Below are positions 21,749 to 32,400 of a DNA stretch of 64,000 nucleotides, piece after piece; positions within the stretch are counted from its first letter, which is position 1, and every line of letters starts with the position of its first letter. The notes under the pieces were generated by a model. That model ran no database searches, was not told the origin of the DNA, and saw only the letters and a program-made list of their open reading frames with translations. Source of the DNA: Tipula vernalis (Eukaryota; Arthropoda; Insecta; Diptera; Tipulidae); assembly GCA_958295665.1 (NCBI GenBank), contig OY282558.1:112272838-112336837 (forward strand), in the 5' to 3' direction. The position numbers and the translations under genes are program-made.

Positions 21749-24055
21749 CTGCAACAAAAAAAAAAAAAATGAAAATGTCATCATTTAAAAATATGTTTAA
21801 TAAAAAAAAGCTTGGTTTTTTTTTGTATTTTTTTTTATTGTGAATTTAAATAAAAATTATTTTTCAACCTCTTATTCGTCTTCGTGGTAAATCAATTACT
21901 TTTGAGCAACCATACGGAAAACAAAATAAAAAATTTATTGTTAAGTAAATATTACTATTATTTTTATTATTATTGCTACTAATATTACTACATAATAAAA
22001 AAGCTTTTCTAGAAAATTTACATTTATGTATACATAATACATAAAATAAATACACAGAAATAGACTAAAAGGGTGAGTTTTGAAAATTCAACAAACCCAT
22101 TAAAACTAGAGCAAAAAAAAAAAATTATTATGTATTTTCGGAATAAAATTAGCATAAAATGAAAATTTTATAAGCTTTTAGTGCTTTTCACACACAAACC
22201 CAGACACACACACACACAAAATCTATATAATTTTTGTTCTATGGATTATAAAAAAACGATTTGTTAAAGTTTTCCAAACTATTTAGGACTTATATTTGCC
22301 TCTACAATTCGAAATTTTGTTTTGTTTATCAATTTACAACACCCTAAGTATTTTTGTTTTAATTAAATTAATTTTTTATTTGTGTGAAGTGTCGTTATGT
22401 GATTTCATTTATTTTTTTGCGCGATTTAAAACAAACAGTTTAACTCATCTATAACATAATCATAACAAATAAAAATCAATAAACTAATTTTAAATTTTTT
22501 TATAATTTATGATAGTGTTCTTTTTTTTTACTATCAACTACTTGTGACATATTTCAAAATATTTTCAATAAAAAATTTTCTTTTTATTTTATAATTTATT
22601 ATTATTGCAGTAAAATAAGTTTTTTTTTTTTTTTTGTAATAAGCACGAGAACAAAAAAATCAAGCACTAAAGTAGCTGTGCTGTGTAAACCATCAATTCA
22701 AACAGTCTTTACAAGTTTTATTTTTTGTTTTGTTCTCGCTGAAGTTCTATTTAACAATCAAACCATTATTATTATTATTATTATTATTATTACGACGATG
22801 ATAAACGGGTGTTTGAAAATTGGGGTATATACGAAATAAAATGAAAAACAAAATATTTTTTTATAAAATCCATTGGGGTGCGGGATGTACATGCATACAC
22901 AACCACCAACCAGATAATTGAAAACAACAGGGACCACTAAATTAATTTCACATTTTCCATTCCCTTGTTTGCTGTCACCCGATATCATTTTTTTTTTTTT
23001 GTTTAATTTTTTCCCCATTTAATTGTAAAATTAAAATAAAATAAAAATTTCATAAAAGCTCAGAACAACAAACAAAAAATATAAATACAAAACTTTTTCA
23101 CAATTCGCATTCCGTATTACTTAAACACAAACTTTTGACTGTTGCTGTTTATTATTGAATTGTATTACAAAAAAAAAAAAAAATTATTATAAATTTTCTA
23201 TGCGCTGTTGACGCTGTAATAGCTAAACAACAAAAACAAGAAACGAAAAGCTTTCTAACATTCATTTTCATTCAGTTGATGATTGTTTTTTTCCACTTTT
23301 TGTATTTTTTAACTTTTCGTCGTTGTCGTTCATAAATTCCGGTTGTCCAACAAAAAGTTGTTTGTCTTTATTTGGTGTATGAGTGTTTGTGTGTAGAGCA
23401 GAGAGTATGCGGTGACGGGAAATGGAAAATTAATTGAAAATAAAATCAGTGACATGTAACACTGATTATGATATGTTTTTGCTGATAAGGTTGAATTTAG
23501 ACAGATTCAATTTTTTTTTTGTATTGTATATTGTTTAGTCGAAATCACAGTTGAATATGTCTACATGGTACAAAATAAAACGTTGAGGTTTTGTTGGGGT
23601 GATTGGTTAAATGATGAACTTTTGGTAAAATAATCGGAGTCAGGAAATTATACATCCAAGAATTGGTTGTTTTTGAATAGATATGACTTCAAGATATATC
23701 TTAGTTGTGATTTTTTTCGTTTGCAGAAGTCTAAATGAAATACAAATTGGATCTGCTGCTGCTAGGACGGGAAGTTTACTGTATTGTTGCTGTTTGTCCG
23801 AGTAGTATATTTCTGGACCGATAGGACCCTAACGGTACTTTGTGGAGGCAGGGGGGATGTATTAAATAAAGTTTTGAGTGATTTGGTTGAGCATTCGTGT
23901 GGGAACGGCAAACAGAGGCGTGTTTTTATTGTTTTTTTTCGCGATTTTTTTTGATTATTTTGATTCAGTCTTGTCCAGTGGATGATTTGCGAAGCTTCGA
24001 GGGTGGCTTGGATTGCAATTTTTATTTATTGTAGCTGTGCCGAGGGAAGAATTTT
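21749..24055. other. Intron sequence, low complexity, no gene
   Basis: AT-rich with many A and T homopolymers, a short (AC)n near 22200-22218 and an (ATT)n tract at 22767-22793. From about 23.3 kb the plus strand turns G/T-rich. Open frames such as 22758-23018 have no motif. Confidence 0.5.
22767..22793. repeat. (ATT)9 microsatellite
   Basis: A pure ATT trinucleotide run of nine units within intronic sequence. Confidence 0.9.
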
Positions 24056-24650
24056 TGGGTGCTGAGAAAGGAGTCTCCATCATAAATTGTAAGGACAAAG
24101 GACTTACTGTTCGTCAAATTGCTTTTAGGATTGGTCGATCTTCAGCTGTGGTCCGCGGCTACCTAGGTTAAGGTTCAAGTTCTGGCTTAAAAAAGGAAAC
24201 AAATAATATAGTGGGCTGTCCGTCTCTCGGATGGGAGTCGTTAGTGGGAAGGCGCTACGCGTAGGAGGTTGGCCGCGGGTCGGATCATGGAGGGGTTGGG
24301 GTTGTCTGTTGCCGAGCAACGTATTGCTCGAGTGCTGGGAGCGGCGAGGAATATTAGGTGGTTTTGGTTGCGGGGTTGGCCTGATTAGACCCGTAACCGT
24401 GTCAACAATTGGCTACTATTCGCCGAGAGATGCATGCGTTGGAGGGACGAATGGCAAACCGTGATTTTTTCATCTGAGAAAATCTTAGAAAATCAATTTT
24501 TGCCATTCGATTCTCAGCGCTGGGTTGATTTTTTGTCGTTCCTGGTACTCGAGCGGTGTGTGGTTTTGTGGCGGATGGCCCCGACTTTTCTTTGATTTGA
24601 TTTGCAGTTGACTTGTTGCGTATCGCTTCCTTCATTATTTTCTCTGTTTT
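24050..24650 (+). pseudogene. Tc1/mariner-type transposase remnant
   Basis: At 24070-24165 the plus strand reads KGLTVRQIAFRIGRSSAVVR, a paired-type helix-turn-helix as in Tc1 transposases. After a damaged middle, 24390-24480 reads NRVNNWLLFAERCMRWRDEW, then QTVIFSSEK. The family has IFSDEK here, so the first catalytic aspartate has become serine. The rest decays by about 24650; second D and E are not visible. Terminal repeats were not found. Sequence is G/T-rich compared with its surroundings. Confidence 0.65.
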
Positions 24651-25413
24651 TGAGTTGGATAGCTTACTATTTCCTTTGTTTTGTTGCATACCATAACTTT
24701 GAACTTTTTTTTGGCGAATAGTGGGTTCTTGTTCTTTGTATGTTTTGATAGGCTATTTGTATATTTTTTTCATCATTGGGGAACCTTCGCTTCGGAATTG
24801 CTGTGGTGAATGCAAGTTCTTAGCCGACCCATTTTCTGGGCTTTGTAAAGTATTTACTGGATAAGAGCGAGTCAGGAAAATTGAAGGGGCCTCGTCTGGG
24901 GGTGGTAAAGGCGCGTCTCTGTCTTCTGTTTTTGTACAGATGTTTAGATAGATTGCTCTGGGTTTTATTTGGTACATTTTTTCTGTTTCTATAGTGTGCC
25001 GTTGGAGTCTTGTCGGTTTGCGAACGTATTATTCGGTCACCTAGGGGCAGTGCAGTGGACTTTTTGTTTTGGTAGCAGACCTAGTTTTTTGTACTAATCA
25101 AGTGTTTTGGACAAATTTACGTGTTCTTATATGAATATTTATGACTATATATAATTATAGTTGTGTTCGGAAAGGTCTGAGATTTTCACAAGTTTTAAAA
25201 TTTAGCATAGTTTTGATCGAAGAGACGCACCCACATGGTCACAATGAATTTTAGTACGTATTTAGTTCATAAACAAATCCTTTTTGTATTATTTTTCGCC
25301 TTATAGTTTCAAATATTAAAGTTTAAAAATTTCAAATGGGGTATAAATTTAATTTTTCTCACACCTTTCAAAGCTTTGACATCCCAATTAGGGAATTCCT
25401 GCAGTCACAAGTC
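24651..25413. other. No gene recognised
   Basis: T/G-rich on the plus strand to about 25080, then AT-rich. Open frames at 24402-24977 on the minus strand are proline-rich by composition only. Confidence 0.45.
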
Positions 25414-25654
25414 CATTTTAATACCGGTGTGAAGTTTTTGGACACTTTTTTTTTGGAACAAAAATTTAAGCGAGTGTACTGTGAAGTTTTTGGGCAAAAT
25501 TAAGATTTTAGAAAAATTATGTTTTTGGACATATATTTATGTGGGTGAACATCCTTTAACAGTGTATTTAACAAAAATAACGTTATTCAAATAAAATAGG
25601 CCTCAAACAATTTCTAACAATCATTTTTAATTTTCTTTTCAACAATTCAACGAA

Positions 25655-27405
25655 TTAAGCCCAATAGGGCCTTTGCAAACAAATTTTGAATGTTGTTAAT
25701 AAATCGACGAATTTCGTTTGGAACAAGGACGTTGTTCTCTATTATACAAAATAGCAAAAATTTTAGAGATTAGCCCATATAGTGACTATATAGGTTGTAA
25801 AGGGCATACATTGCGGAATTTAAATCACTCAGTGCCATTTTGATATGAGCCGTAGGGCTCTTTCAAAAAAATTTTGAATATTAATAAATCGACGAATTTC
25901 GTTTGGAACAAGGACGTTGTTCTCTATTATACCAAATAGCACGAATCTTAGAGATTGGCTCATATAGTGACTATATAGGTTGTAAAGATACATTGCGGAA
26001 TTGAAATCACTCAGTGCCATTTTGATATGAGCCGTAGGGCTCTTGCAAAAAAATTTAGAAAATCAACGAATTTCGTTTGGAACAAGGACGTTGTTCTCTA
26101 TTATACCAAATAGCATAAATCTCAGAGATTGGCTCATATAGTGACTATATAGGTTGTAAAGGGCATACTCGTACATTGCGGAATTTAAATCACTCAGTGC
26201 CATTTTGATATGAGCCGTAGGGCTCTTGCAAATAATTTTGAAAGTTAATAAATCGCCGAATTTCGTTTGGAACAAGGACGTTGTTCTCTATTATACCAAA
26301 TAGCACGAATATCAGAGATTGGCTCATATAGTGACTATATAGGTTGTAAAGGGCATACATTGCGGAATTTAAATCACTCAGTGCCATTTTGATATGAGCC
26401 GTAGGGCTCTTTCAAAAAAATTTTGAATATTCATAAATCGACGAATTTCGTTTGGAACAAGGACGTTGTTCTCTATTATACCAAATAGCACGAATCTCAG
26501 AGATTGGCTCATATAGTGACTATATAGGTTATAAAGGGCATACATTGCGAAATTGAAATCACTCAGTGCCATTTTGATATGAGTCGTAGGGCTCTTGCAA
26601 AAAAATTTAGAAAATCAACGAATTTCGTTTGGAACAAGGACGTTGTTCTCTATTATACCAAATAGCAAAAATCTCAGAGATTGGCTCATATAGTGACTAT
26701 ATAGGTTATAAAGGGCATACATTGCGGAATTGAAATCACTCAGTGCCATTTTGATATGAGTCGTAGGGCTCTTGCAAAAAAATTTAGAAAATCAACGAAT
26801 TTCGTTTGGAGCAAGGACGTTGTTCTCTATTATACCAAATAGCAAAAATCTCAGAGATTGGCTCATATAGTGACTATATAGGTTGTAAAGGGCATACATT
26901 GCGGAATTTAAATCACTCAGTGCCATTTTGATATGAGCCGTAGGGCTCTTTCAAAAATATTTTGAATATTATTAAATCGACGAATTTCGTTTGGAAGGAC
27001 GTTGTTCTCTATTATACCAAATAGCAAAAATCTCAGAGATTGGCTCATATAGTGACTATATAGGTTGTAAAGGGCATACATTGCGGAATTTAAATCACTC
27101 AGTGCAATTTTGATATGAGCCGTAGGGCTCTTGCAAAAAAATTTAGAAAATCAACGAATTTCGTTTGGAACAAGGACGTTGTTCTCTATTATACCAAATA
27201 GCAAAAATCTCAGAGATTGGCTCATATAGTGACTATATAGGTTGTAAAGGGCATACATTGCGGAGTTTAAATCACTCAGTGCCATTTTGATATGAGCCGT
27301 AGGGCTCTTGCAAAAGAATTTAGAAAATCAACGAATTTCGTTTGGAACAAGGACGTTGTTCTCTATTATACCAAATAGCACGAATCTCAGAGATTGGCTC
27401 ATATA
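25655..27405 (-). repeat. Tandem array, 174-190-bp unit, about 10 copies
   Basis: Units start with CGAATTTCGTTTGGA at 25708, 25893, 26067, 26257, 26442, 26619, 26796, 26981, 27155 and 27332. Each contains GACGTTGTTCTCTATTATAC, GAGATTGGCTCATATAGTGA, CACTCAGTGCCATTTTGATA and ATGAGCCGTAGGGCTCTTGC. Two length classes (about 174-177 and 185-190 bp) alternate irregularly because of the variable AAATTTAGAAAATC/TTTTGAATATTAATAAATC junction. Minus-strand frames beginning MALSDFNSAMYALYNLYSHY recur in many units, but length changes break the frame between units, so a protein is unlikely. Confidence 0.96.
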
Positions 27406-27625
27406 GTCGCCGATTTTCTAAATTTTTTTGGAAGAGCCCTACGGCTCATATCAAAATGGCACTGAGTGATTTCAATTCCGCAATGTATGCCCTTTACAAC
27501 CTATATAGTCACTATATGAGCCAATTTCTGAGATTTTTGCTATTTGGTATAATAGAGAACAACGTCCTTCCAAACGAAACGATTCCAAACGAAATTCGTT
27601 AATTTTCTAAATTTTTTTGCAAGAG
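27406..27625 (+). repeat. Inverted last unit of the array
   Basis: After the tenth unit is cut at CTCATATAGT, the same unit reads in the opposite orientation (AGAGCCCTACGGCTCATATC ... GAAATTCGTTAATTTTC), followed by part of another. The array and this copy form a large hairpin. Confidence 0.92.
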
Positions 27626-27949
27626 CCCTACAACTCATATCAAAATATGAAATTGGTGCTGGACTGATTTGTTGAAAAGCATTTTGGAAATGAGTGCTAT
27701 AAATTATTTGAGGCTTGTTTTATTTGAATACTTTTATTTTTGAATAATAATTGTTAAAATAAGTATGTACACTCGCATAAACATTTGTCCAAAAACTTAT
27801 TTTTTATTTTGTCCAAAAAATCCACAATGTATACTCGCATAAATATTTGTCCAAAAAAGTGTCCAAAAACTTCACACCGGTCATTTTAATATGGTGAATA
27901 ATTCTTAGATATTAACTTCTTTCGAATTCTAAATCGTAACTCCGTTTAA

Positions 27950-28760
27950 CGGGCAAGCTTTAAGCGCTCGCTTTGTTCTGCTCGTAAAAGCCACAACAAC
28001 TGTTTTGTTTAAGTTGACCAGAAGTATTATCTGGGCACACCAATTCCATACTATATTGACAGCAACTTGCATAAGGTCGGAGATTATTCCTTAAAATTTT
28101 CCTCTATATATGACTGTGAAACCATCCACATATGTACATCATAAAGATACTGACTGACAACATAGTGGCGGTATCTCCTTTTCCCCAGCTGCCCTCTCTA
28201 ATAAATAATAAAAGATTAAAAGCCCCTCAATATCCACAAAGCCACAGAGGGTGATTTATTTTTCAGCAATCGTGTTGTATATAGGCTGCTGAGGGCAATC
28301 ACTCTAGATTTACCGGTTTGTTAAACAAATTAGTTCAGTTAAAGCGTATTTCCTGTAAGGCTTTCACTTCTGCTTTAATAATCCAAAACTTTTTTTATCA
28401 TCTTCAGCAGAAGCGATGTGAGACCAATTGGGCGATATGCTTAATACTAGGTATCTGGAGGGTATTTAACCTTCAACCCTTTGGTATTAAAACACATTTA
28501 TTCTGCTCTAATGTTTCAGAATGTAGAGCCTTCATGATATTCTATAACTATGTAGTCTGGAAAGGGGTCTCTAAAGGTACTTTAATTGTTCATTTTCAGT
28601 TCACAGTGACACTCGCATCTGCCCTCTGGGGCAGTTCAACACCTTTGGAAAGACATCTAGACAAGATTCTTTGGATCCGCGCTGCAGAAGGCAATTCATT
28701 GATTCCTTCGCAGGGAAACCGAATTATTTCTATAGGAAACAGAAACAATGTTTTAGTATT
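27950..28760 (-). pseudogene. LINE reverse transcriptase fragment (LOA/R1-like)
   Basis: The minus strand from about 28470 to 27960 reads AYRPIGLTSLLLKMIKK (the RPI.LTS.LLK box), then LCGFVDIEGAFN (first catalytic D), and QVAVNIVWNWCAQ-like and LNKTVVVAFTSRTKRALKAC blocks in shifting frames. The last block is the conserved post-catalytic region of LOA/R1-type LINEs. The YADD box is lost and many shifts are present. It resembles the corresponding part of the element at 38-43 kb. The plus-strand 148-codon frame at 28318-28764 is its shadow. Confidence 0.65.
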
Positions 28761-29461
28761 TTAATACATTTCCATCAGTCACTGAAAAACTCTGTAAATG
28801 AATCAATGATCTAGGGGTTGGTAACGTGGCAACTGGGGAGCGGAGCTCTCTAGGTTTTATAATTTATAAGAACTTGGTTTTTTTCACATAGAATAATTTC
28901 TACGTAAACATGGTATTATTTGAAAGAGAAAGGTCTACATATTAAAGCCGTTTACGAGGGTATAAAATCGAATCTTTGGCTCTAAAATGCAAGGTTCATC
29001 ATTATTCAGAAATAGCTTTTCGGTAAATCTTAATTGAACTAGAAAGTCAATATATATACAATTTCTATTGGTTGATTCTATCAAAACTTAGGGGGAAGTC
29101 AGTCAAAAATGTAAAAATACATATTACTAGTTTATTGTATCAGATACCAGCTTATTGTGAACTACGGTGTAGTACACAAGTTTATAATTCATCGTATGAT
29201 ATACGGAGGAAGTGAATGGAAAAAGTAAAAGAAGATGGGTTTAAGTTACCGATCGGATAATAAAAGCTCCTGAAACATCTCCTGTCACGATTAGAGAAGC
29301 ATTAATGAATTCTTCACATAACCTTCGCTTGAACGTAAATTTTATATTACTTAAACGAACAGTATCTACCTGGGTAGATAATTTTATGTATCATGTGAAT
29401 GAATCTACTAAATGGCCAGATTTACATCAAAAAAGTAGGTAGTACCAGAGATGTAAATCAA
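28761..29461. other. No gene established
   Basis: 29190-29400 reads in part APETSPVTIREALMN on the plus strand, faintly like a Tc1-type helix-turn-helix, but the frame is broken and no catalytic motif follows. Otherwise AT-rich. Confidence 0.3.
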
Positions 29462-32400
29462 GCCTGCCCTAGCAATCGAAACAAATCATAAGAATTTACA
29501 TTCTTGGACCAGAATTTTTGAAAAGTAACAAATACTGATTTTCAAAAAAACTTAAATTTTCTATTGAATCTGTAGTAATATCCAGATGATTTAAACGCAA
29601 ATTGGCACAATATTTGCAAATATTAAAAGCTATTAATAGTGATGTCAGCCCTAGCAATCGAAACAAATCATAAGAATTTACATTCTTGGACCAGAATTTT
29701 TGAAAAGTAACAAATACTGATTTTCAATAAAACTTAAATTTTCTATTGAATCTGTAATAATATCCAGATGATTTAAACGCAAATTGGCACAATATTTGCA
29801 AATATTAAGAGCTACAAATAGTGATGTCAGCCCTAGCAATCGAAACAAATTATAAGAATTTACATTCTTGGACCAGAATTTTTGAAAAGTAACAAATACT
29901 GATTTTCAAAAAAAAATTAAATTTTCTATTGAATCTGTAGTAATATCCAGATGATTTAAACGCAAATTGGCACAATATTTGCAAATGTTAAAAGCTATTA
30001 ATAGTCAAGTCAGCTCTAGCAATCGAAACAAATCATAAGAATTTACATTCTTAGACCAGAATTTTTGAAAAGTAACAAATACTGATTTTCAAAAAAACTT
30101 AAATTTTCTATTGAATCTGTAGTAATATCCAGATGATTTAAACGCAAATTGGCACAATATTTGCAAGTCTTAAAAGCTATTAATAGTAATGTCAGCCCTA
30201 GCAATCGAAACAAATCATAAGTATTTACATTCTTGGACCAGAATTTTTGAAAAGTAACAAATACTGATTTTCAATAAAACTTAAATATTCTATTGAATTT
30301 GTAGTAATATCCAGATTATTTAAACGCAAATTGGCACAATATTTGCAAATGTTAAAAGCTATTAATAGTGATGTCAGCCCTAGCAATCGAAACAAATCAT
30401 AAGAATTTACATTCGTTGACCAGAATTTTTGAAAAGTAACAAATACTGATTTTCACTAAAACTTAAATTTTCTATTGAATCTGTAGTAATATCCAGATGA
30501 TTTAAACGCAAATTGGCACAATATTTGCAAATGTTAAAGCTATTAATAGTTATGTCAGCCCTAGCAATCGAATCAAATCATAAGAATTTACATTCTTGGA
30601 CCAGAATTTTTGAAAAGTAACAAATACTGATTTTCAATAAAACTTAAATATTCTATTGAATTTGTAGTAATATCCAGATTATTTAAACGCAAATTGGCAC
30701 AATATTTGCAAATGTTAAAAGCTATTAATAGTGATGTCAGCCCTAGCAATCGAAACAAATCATAAGAATTTACATTCGTTGACCAGAATTTTTGAAAAGT
30801 AACAAATACTGATTTTCACTAAAACTTAAATTTTCTATTGAATCTGTAGTAATATCCAGATGATTTAAACGCAAATTGGCACAATATTTGCAAATCTTAT
30901 AAGCTATTAATAGTTATGTCAGCCCTAGCAATCGAATCAAATCATAAGAATTTTTCATTCTTGGACCAGAATTTTTGAAAAGTAACAAATACTGATTTTC
31001 ACTAAAACTTAAATATTCTATTGAATCTGTAGTAATATCCAGATGATTTAAACGCAAATTGGCACAATATTTGCAAATCTTAAAAGCTATTAATAGTGAT
31101 GTCAGCCCTAGCAATCGAAACAAATCATAAGAATTTACATTCTTGGACCAGAATTTTTGAAAAGTAACAAATACTGATTTTCAATAAAACTTAAATTTTC
31201 TATTGAATCTGTAGTAATTTCCAGATGATTTAAACGCAAATTGGCACAATATTTGCAAATGTTAAAAGCTATTAATAGTGATGTCAGCCCTAGCAATCGA
31301 AACAAATCATAAGAATTTACATTCTTGGACCAGAATTTTTGAAAATTAACAAATACTGATTTTCACTAAAACTTAAATTTTCTATTGAATCTGTAGTAAT
31401 ATCCAGATGATTTAAACGCAAATTGGCACAATATTTGCAAGTCTTAAAAGCTATTAATAGTGATGTCAGCCCTAGCAATCGAATCAAATCATAAGAATTT
31501 ACATTCTTGGACCAGAATTTTTGAAAAGTAACAAATACTGATTTTCAATAAAACTTAAATATTCTATTGAATCTGTAGTAATATCCAGATGATTTAAACG
31601 CAAATTGGCACAATATTTGCAAATGTTAAAAGCTACTAATAGTGATGTCAGCCCTAGCAATCGAAACAATTCATAAGAATTTACATTCTTGGACCAGAAT
31701 TTTTGAAAAGTAACAAATACTGATTTTCACTAAAACTTAAATTTTCTATTGAATCTGTAATAATATCCAGATGATTTAAACGCAAATTGGCACAATATTT
31801 GCAAATCTTAAAAGCTATTAATAGTGATGTCAGCCCTAGCAATCGAAACAAATCATAAGAATTTACATTCTTGGACCAGAATTTTTGAAAAGTAACAAAT
31901 ACTGATTTTCAATAAAACTTAAATATTCTATTGAATTTGTAGTAATATCCAGATTATTTAAACGCAAATTGGCACAATATTTGCAAATGTTAAAAGCTAT
32001 TAATAGTGATGTCAGCCCTAGCAATCGAAACAAATCATAAGAATTTACATTCGTTGACCAGAATTTTTGAAAAGTAACAAATACTGATTTTCACTAAAAC
32101 TTAAATTTTCTATTGAATCTGTAGTAATATCCAGATGATTTAAACGCGAATTGGCACAATATTTGCAAATCTTATAAGCTATTAATAGTAATGTCAGCCC
32201 CAGCAATCGAATCAAATCATAAGAATTTTTCATTCTTGGACCAGAATTTTTGAAAAGTAACAAATACTGATTTTCAATAAAACTTAAATTTTCTATTGAA
32301 TATGTAATAATATCCAGATGATTTAAACGCAAATTGGCACAATATTTGCATGTCTTAAAAGCTATTAATAGTGATGTCAGCTCTAGCAATCGAAACAAAT

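Larger units (their letters stand above)
25423..27881. mobile_element. Non-autonomous TIR element carrying a tandem array, 9-bp target duplication
   Basis: The ends are ACCGGTGTGAAGTTTTTGGA at 25423 and its exact inverse ending at 27881. Outside them, CATTTTAAT occurs at 25414-25422 and again at 27882-27890: a perfect 9-bp target duplication. Inverted similarity reaches inward about 220 bp on each side, including TTCAAATAAAA and GCCTCAAA words. The interior is a tandem array plus one inverted unit; no transposase is encoded. A 9-bp duplication is typical of Mutator-like elements, though the ends alone do not prove the superfamily. Confidence 0.9.

Noticed and set aside
25829..27602. Repeated frames starting MALSDFNSAMY, suggesting a repeat protein
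   Set aside because: Unit length varies between 174 and 190 bp, so the frame does not continue between units; the repeated peptide follows from DNA repetition.
28318..28764. 148-codon plus-strand frame
   Set aside because: The opposite strand carries LINE RT motifs (VDIEGAFN, RPIGLTSLLLK), so this frame is a shadow.
29190..29400. Possible Tc1-type helix-turn-helix (APETSPVTIREALMN)
   Set aside because: Only one short block fits, the frame is broken, and no catalytic motif or terminal repeat is present.
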